Source of the DNA: Aliiroseovarius pelagivivens
GTDB lineage: Bacteria > Pseudomonadota > Alphaproteobacteria > Rhodobacterales > Rhodobacteraceae
Direction: 5' to 3'
Assembly: GCF_900302485.1 (NCBI RefSeq)
Contig: NZ_OMOI01000001.1
Coordinates: 682,001-746,000, forward strand
Length of the DNA: 64,000 nt
In this document: piece by piece, positions 8,611 to 16,774 of the stretch
How the letters are laid out: each line of letters starts with the position of its first letter
Numbering within the stretch: the first letter of the stretch is position 1
The notes under the pieces: generated by a model
Seen by the model: the letters and a program-made list of their open reading frames with translations, nothing else
The model's database searches: none
What the model was told of the DNA's origin: nothing
Made by a program: the position numbers and the translations under genes

Positions 8611-10686
8611 TCAGGCTTTCACCAGACCCATGCTTTCCAGTTTCAGCAGAACCTGGTGGGCGCAGTTGTCGACGTCGACGTTTTCAGTCTCGACCGACAG
8701 CTCCGGGCTTACGGGCACGTCATATGGGTCCGAGATGCCGGTGAACTCTTTGATCTTGCCTTCGCGGGCCAGTTTATACAGGCCCTTGCGGTCGCGGCGC
8801 TCGCATTCCTCGATCGAGGTTGCGACGTGCACTTCCACGAAAGCACCGAAGGCTTCGATGTCTTCACGTACGGCGCGACGGGTGGTTGCATAAGGCGCAA
8901 TAGGCGCACAGATCGCGATGCCACCGTTCTTGGTGATCTCAGACGCGACATAGCCGATGCGGCGGATGTTCAGGTCGCGGTGCTCTTTCGAGAAGCCAAG
9001 CTCGCTCGACAGGTTCTTACGAACAATATCACCGTCCAGCAGCGTCACGGGGCGACCGCCCTGTTCCATCAGCTTCACCATCAGCGCGTTGGCGATGGTC
9101 GACTTGCCCGAACCCGAGAAGCCCGTGAAGAACACGGTGAAGCCTTGCTTGGCGCGTGGCGGCTTGGTCTTGCGCAGTTCGGTGACGACTTCGGGGAACG
9201 AGAACCACTCGGGGATCTCCAGCCCTTCGGACAGGCGGCGGCGCAGTTCGGTACCCGAGATGTTCAGGATCGTGACGTCGTCTTTGTCTTTGATCTCGTC
9301 ATTGGGTTCGTACTGGGCGCGTTCCTGCACATAGACCATGTGCTTGAAGTCGACCATTTCACAGCCGATTTCCGACTGGTTTGCGCGGAAAAGATCTTGC
9401 GCGTCATAAGGGCCGTAGAAGTCATCACCGGCCGAGTTCTTGCCGGGGCCAGCGTGGTCGCGGCCAACGATGAAGTGGGTGCAACCATGGTTGGCGCGGA
9501 TCAGACCGTGCCAAACAGCTTCACGCGGACCAGCCATGCGCATGGCGAGGTTCAGAAGGCTCATCGAGGTGGTCGATGCCGGGTATTTATCCAGCACGGC
9601 CTCATAGCAGCGCACGCGGGTGAAGTGGTCAACGTCGCCCGGCTTGGTCATGCCGACAACCGGGTGGATCAGCAGGTTGGCCTGAGCCTCTTTCGCGGCG
9701 CGGAAGGTCAGTTCCTGGTGTGCGCGGTGCAGCGGGTTACGGGTCTGGAAGGCTACAACCTTGCGCCAGCCCAGCTTGCGGAAATAGGCGCGCAGCTCGT
9801 TCGGGGTGTCGCGGCGACCGCGGAAGTCATAGTGAACAGGCTGTTGGATGCCAACAACCGGACCACCCAGATAGATTTTGCCAGCTTGGTTGTGCAGATA
9901 GTTCACAGCCGGGTGGGCGTCGTCGTCAGCGCCGAAGACCTTTTCAGCTTCGCGGGCCTTGTTGGGCTCCCAGCGGTCGGTCACGGTCATGGTGGCCAGA
10001 ATGACGCCTTCCTGATCGCGCAGGGCGATGTCCTGACCCAGCTCGATCGACTGGGCGAAGTCTTCAGACACGTCCAGTGTGATCGGCATCGGCCACAGAG
10101 ACCCGTCTGCCAAGCGCATATTCTCGACAACACCGTCATAGTCTTCCTCGGTCAGGAAGCCTTTCAGCGGGTTGAAGCCGCCGTTCATCAGCAGCTCGAG
10201 GTCACAAATCTGGCGCGGGCTAAGGTCGTGGCTGGTCAGATCGGCAGCTTCAACTTTCAGCTTCTGCGCACTTTCGTGGCTGACATAGAGCTCTGGGATC
10301 GGAGCGAGGTTTTGTTCCATAAGATTGGTCCTGTGTTTAAGCGGAACCATGCCGCTGGTTGTACCGGTTAGTTCCGCGTGCAATGCATTATATTCAGCAA
10401 GCTTGCGGTTCAAAAATATGTCTGTGAGTCGCACCTTTTCCGAGGCACCCCGCGCGGTCAGCGAATAGGCAAACCGTTGGCGTTTGTCCGGGCCGCTGCG
10501 TTCGCTGATCGTGATCAGCCCGGCATCGACCGCTGCGCGCAACAGGGCGTTCAACCGACCCAATGAAATCCCGATGGCCGAAGCAGTCGCGCGTTGCGAT
10601 GCTCCCGGCGCCGTGTCTAGCTGGCGCAGGAGGCGAAAGAGTTGATCCTCTTCCTCGGGGCTGGGTTTTGTTTCGGTTGACGACAT
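8611..10686 (-). CDS. sat: Winged-helix regulator fused to sulfate adenylyltransferase/APS kinase
   Basis: One open frame of 691 residues. Residues 1-110 are a MarR-type winged helix like the EPS-associated regulators (EEEDQLFRLLRQLD, ASAIGISLGRLNALLRAA, AGLITI). From about residue 123 (MEQNLAPIPELYVS) it is a complete bifunctional sulfate-activation enzyme. The ATP sulfurylase part has QTRNPLHRAHQ near residue 312 and VGRDHAGPG near 408; the APS kinase part has the P-loop GFSGSGKST near 527 and LLDGDIVRKNLS. Together they turn sulfate and ATP into PAPS. The enzyme alone from the internal ATG at 10320 would be 569 aa, the usual length, and that ATG has its own Shine-Dalgarno. The cell may thus make the fusion, the enzyme alone, or both. 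PAPS fits sulfated polysaccharide synthesis. Confidence 0.9.
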   Translation of the reverse strand: MSSTETKPSPEEEDQLFRLLRQLDTAPGASQRATASAIGISLGRLNALLRAAVDAGLITISERSGPDKRQRFAYSLTARGASEKVRLTDIFLNRKLAEYNALHAELTGTTSGMVPLKHRTNLMEQNLAPIPELYVSHESAQKLKVEAADLTSHDLSPRQICDLELLMNGGFNPLKGFLTEEDYDGVVENMRLADGSLWPMPITLDVSEDFAQSIELGQDIALRDQEGVILATMTVTDRWEPNKAREAEKVFGADDDAHPAVNYLHNQAGKIYLGGPVVGIQQPVHYDFRGRRDTPNELRAYFRKLGWRKVVAFQTRNPLHRAHQELTFRAAKEAQANLLIHPVVGMTKPGDVDHFTRVRCYEAVLDKYPASTTSMSLLNLAMRMAGPREAVWHGLIRANHGCTHFIVGRDHAGPGKNSAGDDFYGPYDAQDLFRANQSEIGCEMVDFKHMVYVQERAQYEPNDEIKDKDDVTILNISGTELRRRLSEGLEIPEWFSFPEVVTELRKTKPPRAKQGFTVFFTGFSGSGKSTIANALMVKLMEQGGRPVTLLDGDIVRKNLSSELGFSKEHRDLNIRRIGYVASEITKNGGIAICAPIAPYATTRRAVREDIEAFGAFVEVHVATSIEECERRDRKGLYKLAREGKIKEFTGISDPYDVPVSPELSVETENVDVDNCAHQVLLKLESMGLVKA
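10318..10333 (-). promoter_or_regulatory. Internal ribosome-binding site and start for the enzyme part of sat
   Basis: On the minus strand AGGA lies 8 bases before an in-frame ATG (MEQNLAPI) inside the regulator-enzyme fusion. The spacing is ideal, so separate translation of a normal-length Sat/APS kinase is likely even though no stop codon separates it from the regulator. Confidence 0.6.
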
Positions 10687-10863
10687 GTCATACGACTCAA
10701 AGTGTGTTCACGCGTGAACGCTTCGCATAAAATGGTCGCTGGGCAAAGAGGGTATTTGGGGTGAATTCTAATTTGGGGGGAAAGTCGCCGGGACTGTGTG
10801 GATTGGGGAACAGTGTTTCGCAATGGAGAGTGAAGGCAGGACATTCGCGCCCAGTAGTGCATG

Positions 10864-10890
10864 AAAAAAGGCGGCCAAAAAGGCCGCCTT
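10864..10890 (-). terminator. Intrinsic terminator of trxB
   Basis: GGCGGCC and GGCCGCC pair around a T-rich loop, and on the minus strand the stem is followed by TTTTTT. It lies 29 bases past the trxB stop. Confidence 0.85.
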
Positions 10891-10918
10891 CACGAATTGG
10901 TGGGGATATGCTCGCCGC

Positions 10919-11860
10919 TTATTCGTTCTCAGACAGGAAATGCTCGGCTTCCAGCGCAGCCATGCAGCCCATCCCGGCCGATGTGACGGCTTGGCGATAC
11001 TTGTGGTCTGTCAGGTCGCCTGCCGCAAAGACACCGGGGACGGACGTGGCGGTCGAATCCGGCTTGGTGACCACATAGCCCCCCATATGGGTTTCCAGCG
11101 TGTCCTTCACCAGCTCGTTGGCCGGCGCGTGACCGATGGCGATGAAGACCCCCTTGGCCGGGATCTCGGTGATCTCGCCAGTTTCCACGTGTTTGGCGCG
11201 TACGCCGGTCACGCCCAGTGGGTTTTCGTCGCCGACGACCTCTTCCAGCTGATGATCCCACAGTGGGACGATCTTTTCGTTTTTCATCAAGCGGTCGATC
11301 AGGATCTTTTCCGCGCGCAGCGTGTCGCGGCGGTGGATCAGCGTTACTTTCGAGGCGAACTTGGTCAGGAACAGTGCTTCTTCCACAGCGGTGTTGCCGC
11401 CGCCGACGACGACGATTTCGTCGCCGCGATAGAAGAACCCGTCACAGGTCGCACAAGCCGAGACGCCGAAGCCCTTGAACTTTTCTTCGCTTTCCAGACC
11501 CAGCCATTTGGCGCGTGCGCCGGTGGCCAGAATGACCGCATCGGCGGTATAGGTCGTGCCGCTGTCACCCTTCGCAGTGAAGGGACGCTTGGAAATGTCC
11601 AGATCCACGATCAGATCGCCAATCACTTCGGTCCCCATCGCACGGGCGTGCTCTTCCATCTTCATCATCAGCTCGGGGCCTTGGATGTCGATGAAGCTGG
11701 GATAGTTTTCGACCTCGGTCGTGGTGGTCAGCTGGCCACCCGGCTCCATGCCTTGCACAAGGATCGGGTCCAACAGCGCGCGCGAGGCATAAACGCCGGC
11801 CGTGTAGCCTGCGGGGCCGGAACCGATGATCAGAACTTTGGTGTGGCGAGTCTCGGACAT
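10919..11860 (-). CDS. trxB: Thioredoxin reductase
   Basis: NADPH-dependent flavoprotein that reduces thioredoxin in the cytosol. The start MSETRHTKVLIIG at 11860 has AAGGA upstream, giving 313 residues. The FAD loop is GSGPAGYTAGVYASR (13-27), the redox pair is CATC with Cys 136 and Cys 139, the NADPH loop is VVGGGNTAVEEA, and the C-terminal FAD contact is VFAAGDLTDHKYRQAVTSAG. All functional residues are present. The open frame extends to 11944, but those residues lie before the beta strand that starts the FAD fold. Divergent from an Lrp regulator, a common Rhodobacterales arrangement. Confidence 0.96.
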   Translation of the reverse strand: MSETRHTKVLIIGSGPAGYTAGVYASRALLDPILVQGMEPGGQLTTTTEVENYPSFIDIQGPELMMKMEEHARAMGTEVIGDLIVDLDISKRPFTAKGDSGTTYTADAVILATGARAKWLGLESEEKFKGFGVSACATCDGFFYRGDEIVVVGGGNTAVEEALFLTKFASKVTLIHRRDTLRAEKILIDRLMKNEKIVPLWDHQLEEVVGDENPLGVTGVRAKHVETGEITEIPAKGVFIAIGHAPANELVKDTLETHMGGYVVTKPDSTATSVPGVFAAGDLTDHKYRQAVTSAGMGCMAALEAEHFLSENE

Positions 11861-11987
11861 AGAGAATTCCTTGAGCAATCTTGTTTCGTGACGCATATAA
11901 GCGAGCCGGACCTGTATTGAAAGGCCCGAGCCGGAACACATCACCGTGCCGTGACAGCTTGGTTGGCGAAATCATCGAGAAATGATG

Positions 11988-12045
11988 TTGCGCAAGTGCG
12001 AAAGATTGTTGCGCAATGCTTCATGTAGATGTAATCTCTGCGCAA
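11988..12045. promoter_or_regulatory. Three TTGCGCAA-type palindromes upstream of the Lrp gene
   Basis: TTGCGCAA occurs at 11988-11995 and 12009-12016, exactly 21 bp apart (two helical turns), with a near copy CTGCGCAA at 12038-12045. They lie in the trxB/lrp divergent gap just before the lrp start and are candidate autoregulatory sites for the adjacent Lrp/AsnC protein. Confidence 0.45.
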
Positions 12046-12103
12046 TTTCCGAACAGATGTCGCCCATTGGCGCGCGACCGGATGCTCATCAGAAGGCAAC
12101 TCA

Positions 12104-12604
12104 ATGTCCGCAAGCAAACTTGACCCTATCGACCGTATGATTCTGGCCGAACTTCAGGCCGACGGTCGCATGACCAACGTGGAACTCGCCAAGCGTGTCG
12201 GGATCTCGGCACCCCCCTGTTTGCGACGTGTGCGCACGCTGGAAGAACATGGGTTGATCCGGGGCTATCATGCGGATGTTGACGCCCGCGCGCTGGGCTT
12301 CGAGGTTCAGGTCTTCGCCATGGTCGGACTGCTCAGCCAGGCCGAGGTCGACCTGTCTGCATTCGAGGAACAATGCCGCGACTGGCCGCTGGTCCGCGAA
12401 TGTCACATGCTGAACGGAGAGGTGGACTTCATCCTGAAATGTGTGGCGCCCGATCTGTCGACCTTCCAGAGCTTCCTGACCGAACAGCTGACATCAGCCG
12501 AAAACGTCGCGTCTGTGAAAACCTCGCTGGTCATTCGCGGGGCCAAAGATGAACCGGGCGTGCCGTTCGACGTGCTGGAAGCCCGGATGGAAGACACGCC
12601 GTAA
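12104..12604 (+). CDS. Lrp/AsnC family transcriptional regulator
   Basis: A 166-residue DNA-binding protein. An N-terminal helix-turn-helix (LDPIDRMILAELQADGRMTNVELAKRVG, then SAPPCLRRVRTLEEHG) spans about residues 6-60. It is followed by a RAM/AsnC ligand domain (FAMVGLLSQ, VRECHMLNGEVDFILKCV) that forms octamers and binds amino acids. The PPCLRR recognition helix with Cys is the common alphaproteobacterial form. It is divergent from trxB with palindromic sites between, and ends with its own terminator. Regulated genes cannot be stated beyond likely autoregulation. Confidence 0.9.
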   Translation: MSASKLDPIDRMILAELQADGRMTNVELAKRVGISAPPCLRRVRTLEEHGLIRGYHADVDARALGFEVQVFAMVGLLSQAEVDLSAFEEQCRDWPLVRECHMLNGEVDFILKCVAPDLSTFQSFLTEQLTSAENVASVKTSLVIRGAKDEPGVPFDVLEARMEDTP

Positions 12605-12631
12605 GATTTTCGATTTTGACGAGATTTGGAA

Positions 12632-12665
12632 TGCCGCCCGCACTGTTGCTGGCGGCGTTTTCTTT
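12632..12665 (+). terminator. Intrinsic terminator of the Lrp gene
   Basis: GCCGCC and GGCGGC pair around a 12-base loop and are followed by GTTTTCTTTT, 28 bases past the stop codon. Confidence 0.75.
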
Positions 12666-12673
12666 TGAATCGG

Positions 12674-13432
12674 TTATAGCCGGATGGCCGAAATCAGTCT
12701 TCCGTAATCCGGTTCGCTGCGATGGCAGGTGCGGCGATAGGAATAGAACCGATCGGGGTCGGAATAGGTGCAATGCCCGGTCCATTCCGCACGCCCGACA
12801 CCTGCGGCCTCGAGCCGATGCAGGCCAAAGCTGGGCAGATCGAACATGGCGCGGTCACCCTTTCCATCGGTGAAGAAGCGGTCATAGCTGCTGTCGTGCC
12901 CGGTGAACTCTTCGCGGAACTCGGGGCCAACTTCGTAGGCTCCAAGACTGATGGTCGGGCCGATCACTGCTGTGATGTTGGCGCGGGTCGCGCCAAGGCT
13001 TTCCATAGCTTCTAACGTCGCCTCCAGTACGCCTCCAATAGCGCCTTTCCAACCCGCGTGCGCCGCACCAATCACCTTGGCCTCGGGATCCGAGAACAGA
13101 ACCGGTTGGCAGTCTGCGGTCAGGATCGACAGGGCAAGCCCCGGCGTGGCGGTCACAACCGCATCCGCGTGGGGTTTGTCGCCGATGATCGGGCCGTCCG
13201 CGATGACCACATCAGGGGAATGCACCTGATAGACGCCGCATAGATGGCTTGGGGCCACATCCAGCGCCTGTGCCACGCGGTCCTTGTTGATCTGCACCAG
13301 CTCGGCCTGATCCTTGCTGCCGCTGCCGCAGTTCAGCCCGGCATAGACACCCGAAGACGCGCCACCCTTGCGGGTGAAGAACCCATGCCGTGTCTGGCCA
13401 AGGGCGTCAGAGGTCAGGATCTCAAGTGCCAT
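12674..13432 (-). CDS. pgeF: Peptidoglycan editing factor (YfiH/laccase-domain family)
   Basis: A 252-residue cytosolic enzyme of the DUF152/PgeF family, which hydrolyses mis-incorporated L-Ser muropeptide precursors and shows purine nucleoside activities in some members. The zinc-site residues of the family are all present: His 71 (HSPDVV), Cys 108 (TADCQPV) and His 125 (GAAHAGWKG). The start overlaps the end of the upstream midA gene by 11 bases, so lgt, midA and pgeF form one operon read leftwards. Confidence 0.92.
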   Translation of the reverse strand: MALEILTSDALGQTRHGFFTRKGGASSGVYAGLNCGSGSKDQAELVQINKDRVAQALDVAPSHLCGVYQVHSPDVVIADGPIIGDKPHADAVVTATPGLALSILTADCQPVLFSDPEAKVIGAAHAGWKGAIGGVLEATLEAMESLGATRANITAVIGPTISLGAYEVGPEFREEFTGHDSSYDRFFTDGKGDRAMFDLPSFGLHRLEAAGVGRAEWTGHCTYSDPDRFYSYRRTCHRSEPDYGRLISAIRL

Positions 13433-14516
13433 CCGGGTGGGCCTGTGTTTGGTTGCGGTGCAGGCCGGGAAGATCAGGCGCGTCTGCGCGAGTCAGTCCC
13501 AGCACTTTAAAGAGCGTCCCCATTTCATCGGGATGCGTCAAGCGTCGGTGTGCAGCGATGTGGCTGTCCAGCGCGTCGCCGCTGAGTTTTCCAGCCAAAG
13601 TCTGCGCACGGGCGGTGATGCCCAGCCGCTCTAGAAACATGCCTTGCGGGGTCAATAGGTGGGGGGTCAGCGGGGCGGCCGCGCGGCTTAGCGCCTCGAA
13701 ATCCACATGGGCGGTCAGGTCCGCCTCGCCGGGTGTTTCCAGTGGCGACACCGGTGCGTGATCCTTCAGCGCCTGAAATGTATCCCCGACGGAACACCAA
13801 TCGCCGTAGTCGATGATTAGGGCTGCGCCGCCATATGCGTCGATTATACCGCCAAGTTTTGACATGACGCCTTGGGCCGGGGCGCAGATCTCGACCACGT
13901 CGCCGTCCTGCGTGTCACCCAGTCGGTGATCCAGCGCTGGGACGGGCAGGGGGGCGGTCAGGCCCATGGCAAGCGTATCGCCTTCAAGACCCACCTGACA
14001 TTCCCGCCAACCGTCGCCATCGCGCTGGTATTGCCTGATGGGCAGGGCGTCGAAGAACTCGTTTGCGACCAGAAACAGTGGGGCATCGGGCAGGCTGCCA
14101 ATGCTGTCGTGATGAGTGACAGGGGTCGGGGCAAGGCGATCGATCTGACGGGCACGCAACACGGGCGAGGCCTCGACCAGATGCACCTGTGCGGCGGCAT
14201 GAAACCCCGGCACACTCTTGGTGGCGCGTAGAATGTCGGCCATCAGCGTGCCGCGTCCTGGCCCAAGCTCGGCCAGAGTAAAGGGTGACGGCGCGCCTTG
14301 ATCCAGCCACGTCTGCGCCAAGGCAAGCCCCAGCATTTCGCCAAACATCTGACTTATCTCGGGGGCTGTGGTGAAGTCACCTTGTGCGCCGAACGGATCG
14401 CGCGTGGCGTAGTATCCGTGCTCGGGATGCAGCAGGCACTCGGCCATATAGTCGGCCACCGAAATGGGGCCAATTTTGGCGATCCGGCGGATCAGGACCT
14501 GCTTAAGCGCGTTCAT
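13422..14516 (-). CDS. MidA/NDUFAF7-like protein arginine methyltransferase
   Basis: A 364-residue SAM-dependent methyltransferase of the COG1565 family; the mitochondrial relative NDUFAF7 dimethylates a complex I subunit. Motifs seen: GPISVADYMAECLLHPEHGYY at the N-terminus, AELGPGRGTLMADILRA (SAM loop, near residue 80) and VANEFFDALPI (family signature). The start at 14516 overlaps the lgt stop in an ATGA; the longer frame to 14633 just reads through the lgt end. Middle gene of lgt-midA-pgeF. The bacterial substrate is not established from sequence. Confidence 0.88.
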   Translation of the reverse strand: MNALKQVLIRRIAKIGPISVADYMAECLLHPEHGYYATRDPFGAQGDFTTAPEISQMFGEMLGLALAQTWLDQGAPSPFTLAELGPGRGTLMADILRATKSVPGFHAAAQVHLVEASPVLRARQIDRLAPTPVTHHDSIGSLPDAPLFLVANEFFDALPIRQYQRDGDGWRECQVGLEGDTLAMGLTAPLPVPALDHRLGDTQDGDVVEICAPAQGVMSKLGGIIDAYGGAALIIDYGDWCSVGDTFQALKDHAPVSPLETPGEADLTAHVDFEALSRAAAPLTPHLLTPQGMFLERLGITARAQTLAGKLSGDALDSHIAAHRRLTHPDEMGTLFKVLGLTRADAPDLPGLHRNQTQAHPDGT

Positions 14517-15409
14517 TCCGGTTTGCGCCGGTTGGCCCAGATCAGCGTGGCGATGCCAATAGCGATCATGGGAAGCGTCAAGGTCTGGCCCATCGTGATG
14601 CCCCAATCGCCCACGCGGATCACGTGGCCCCATGGGTTATCTGGGGTGATGAATTGCGCGTCGGCTTGACGGAAGAACTCGACCACAAAGCGGGACAGGC
14701 CATAGCCTAGGAAAAATAGTCCGGTCAGGCGGCCCGGCGTTTTCAACCAGCCGCGGCGATAGGCCAGATACAGAAGGGCAATCGCCAAGACAGCACCTTC
14801 AAGCACCGCTTCATAAAGCTGGCTGGGGTGGCGGGCACAGGCGCCAAGCGTGGCGTCCCAGCCGGGGCAATGCTGTGCGTATTCGCCGGGAAAGATGACG
14901 CCCCAAGGTGCGGTGGTCGGGCGGCCCCAAAGTTCTGCATTGATGAAGTTCGCGACGCGTACAAGGCCGATGCCAATGGGTGCTGCGATGGCCAGAAGAT
15001 CCGCGATAGACGCTGTGGGCAATCCTTTGCGGCGGCTAAACAGCCAGACTGCCACGATCACACCCACAAACCCGCCATGGAAGGACATGCCGCCCTGCCA
15101 GATCTTTGGAATGTCCAGTGGGTTCGCAAGATAGTATTCCGGTTGGTAGAAGGCGACAAAACCCAGACGGCCACCAGCGATGATGCCGACGATGATCCAT
15201 GTGGCCAAGTCCTCGAGCTGTGCACGCGTCATGGGTGGCTCGCCCCGCCACAGCGCTGGCCGGGCCAGTGCGCGGGCGATGATCCACCACCCCAATGCGA
15301 TGCCCACAAGATAGCCCATTGCGTACCAGCGCAGGGCGAAGGTGAAGCTGCCCAGTTCGATCGAAAAGATCTCGGGCCCGATATTGGGGAAGGGGATAGC
15401 CATAAACAT
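14513..15409 (-). CDS. lgt: Prolipoprotein diacylglyceryl transferase
   Basis: Integral inner-membrane enzyme that moves diacylglycerol from phosphatidylglycerol to the lipobox Cys of prolipoproteins, the first step of lipoprotein maturation. The 298 residues contain seven predicted membrane segments and the signatures MSFHGGFVGV, VRVANFINAELWGRPT (the Lgt signature with catalytic/binding Arg) and HPSQLYEA. I use the ATG at 15409 (MFMAIPFPNIG); MAIPFP at 15403 is also possible. The frame to 15784 crosses the divergent ubiK gene and is rejected. Confidence 0.95.
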   Translation of the reverse strand: MFMAIPFPNIGPEIFSIELGSFTFALRWYAMGYLVGIALGWWIIARALARPALWRGEPPMTRAQLEDLATWIIVGIIAGGRLGFVAFYQPEYYLANPLDIPKIWQGGMSFHGGFVGVIVAVWLFSRRKGLPTASIADLLAIAAPIGIGLVRVANFINAELWGRPTTAPWGVIFPGEYAQHCPGWDATLGACARHPSQLYEAVLEGAVLAIALLYLAYRRGWLKTPGRLTGLFFLGYGLSRFVVEFFRQADAQFITPDNPWGHVIRVGDWGITMGQTLTLPMIAIGIATLIWANRRKPE

Positions 15410-15503
15410 ATTGCGTTGTTGAACCTCTTCTTTGGGGCAAGTCAACCTTGTCTCTGTCTGCGCAAAGCCCCATATAGGGGGCAGCTCAAGCGAGGAGAAG
15501 CAG

Positions 15504-15746
15504 ATGCAGACGCGCAACAAGGTTTTTGACGACATTTCCCAGATGATGACCAATGCCATGGGCGTGGCGCAGGGCGCAAAAGATGAAGCCGAGACTGCGA
15601 TGAAAAGCTGGATGGATCGCTGGCTGGCAGATCGTGATTTCGTCACCCGCGAAGAATTCGACGCTGTGCGCGCGATGGCCCAGAAAGCGCGCGAGGAAAA
15701 CGAAGCGCTGAAGGTACGTCTGGACGCGTTGGAAGCCAAGAAGTGA
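15504..15746 (+). CDS. ubiK: UbiK-like accessory factor (BMFP domain)
   Basis: A short, highly charged helical protein of 80 residues: MQTRNKVFDDISQMMTNAMG, then an amphipathic region, then a C-terminal coiled coil (REEFDAVRAMAQKAREENEALKVRLDALEAK). This is the YqiC/UbiK family, which forms trimers, binds membranes and assists aerobic ubiquinone synthesis. A GAGGAG site lies 7 bases before the ATG at 15504; the in-frame ATG at 15432 would place the start within the divergent promoter area. Divergent from lgt. Confidence 0.82.
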   Translation: MQTRNKVFDDISQMMTNAMGVAQGAKDEAETAMKSWMDRWLADRDFVTREEFDAVRAMAQKAREENEALKVRLDALEAKK

Positions 15747-15905
15747 ACTAAGACTTGGCGGGCGCCGTTTGGGCGCCGCGCCACGGTACGTCATGCGGCG
15801 GGATGGATGCCACTTAGTGGTGTCATCAGATTGCCACTTTTTCCCAATATTGGACAGAATACGAATCTGGAAACACGGCTATGCCGGGGGCGTTTCTGGT
15901 GAGGG

Positions 15906-15936
15906 AAGGGCGCGGGTTACCTGCGCCCTTTTCTTT
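15906..15936 (+). terminator. Intrinsic terminator 160 bp past ubiK
   Basis: A strong stem AAGGGCGC(GG) / (CT)GCGCCCTT is followed by TTCTTTT. It is oddly far (160 bp) from the ubiK stop and could end a small transcript encoded between. The intervening DNA also holds a dyad GCCACTTAGTGGTGTC near 15811-15826 and no reading frame. Confidence 0.7.
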
Positions 15937-15973
15937 TGAATAGACGCATCCAAAAGGCGCGATTGTCTGTCGG

Positions 15974-16762
15974 TCACTTCAAAATTGGCGGCTTCTCAGG
16001 GTCCGAGCCGGGCGCGACAGGGGCAAGCGTTTGGGGGGCTTCAGGGGCCGGTAAGTCAAAGCGCAAACCGATTGCCGTGAGCTTCTGTGCGATTTCGTCC
16101 GCTTCGGCAAAGAACCCCACATCCAACTCTCCAACATCGATGCCCGAGAAGGTAAGCGCTTCGTTCGCTGCACCGGCCAATGCGCGTTCGGCGCCCTCGG
16201 CGGGATTGATGAACGCCAGAAGATGCCCGCGCCGACCGTCCGCATGGCCTACGCCTGCCAGACAGGCATATTGGGCCAACCCACCGGCCGATCCCAGCTT
16301 TTCTGCCAAAGCGGTCAGCAACACTTCGGGGGCCGAGGGGGGCAGGATCTCAGTGATCTGTGCTTCGACCTCGTCGGGGGCACTGCTGAGGGTCTGGGCC
16401 AGCCAGTCCATCGCCTCGGCCGGGATCAGGATGGATGATGGTGCGACCCCCAGATTGACGCCAAGACCAATGCCTTGACCCGACAGCATTCCAGCGATGA
16501 TGCGTCCCGGAAGGGCGGCGTAGGGGGCAGGGACGCCAACAAATTCGGCAAGTCGATCCTCGCGGTCAAAGACCAGTACATATTTTTCGGTCTCAAGCTC
16601 GAACAGTTCCGGTTCGATATCCTCGCCCTGCGGTTCACTGGATAGAAGCAGAAACAGTTCGCGATCTGCTAGGCGTTCGTAGAACCGCATCCGGGCTGCG
16701 TCATCGTTCAGGTCTGCCTGCATGGCAGCGTGGGCTTGGTCCAGTTGCGTCAGCTCGCTCAT
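15974..16762 (-). CDS. SseB-family protein
   Basis: A 262-residue acidic cytosolic protein. The N-terminal half has the SseB-domain features (DRELFLLLSSE, YVLVFDREDRLAEFVG, PYAALPGRIIAGMLSGQGIGLGVNLG). The C-terminal half resembles the second SseB/enhanced-sensitivity domain and ends in a Pro/Ala-rich tail. Despite the name, chromosomal SseB-like proteins are not tied to type III secretion and their role is unknown. It is followed on the same strand by nothing obvious; upstream lies the UDG-family gene, 12 bp away, so the two are probably co-transcribed. Confidence 0.75.
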   Translation of the reverse strand: MSELTQLDQAHAAMQADLNDDAARMRFYERLADRELFLLLSSEPQGEDIEPELFELETEKYVLVFDREDRLAEFVGVPAPYAALPGRIIAGMLSGQGIGLGVNLGVAPSSILIPAEAMDWLAQTLSSAPDEVEAQITEILPPSAPEVLLTALAEKLGSAGGLAQYACLAGVGHADGRRGHLLAFINPAEGAERALAGAANEALTFSGIDVGELDVGFFAEADEIAQKLTAIGLRFDLPAPEAPQTLAPVAPGSDPEKPPILK

Positions 16763-16774
16763 GGAAATCTCCGA

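Noticed and set aside
8656..10371. A 571-residue open frame opposite the sulfate adenylyltransferase gene
   Set aside because: Antisense shadow of a well-supported gene in G+C-rich DNA; no recognisable domain.
10940..11920. A 326-residue open frame opposite trxB
   Set aside because: Antisense shadow; trxB has intact redox and cofactor motifs.
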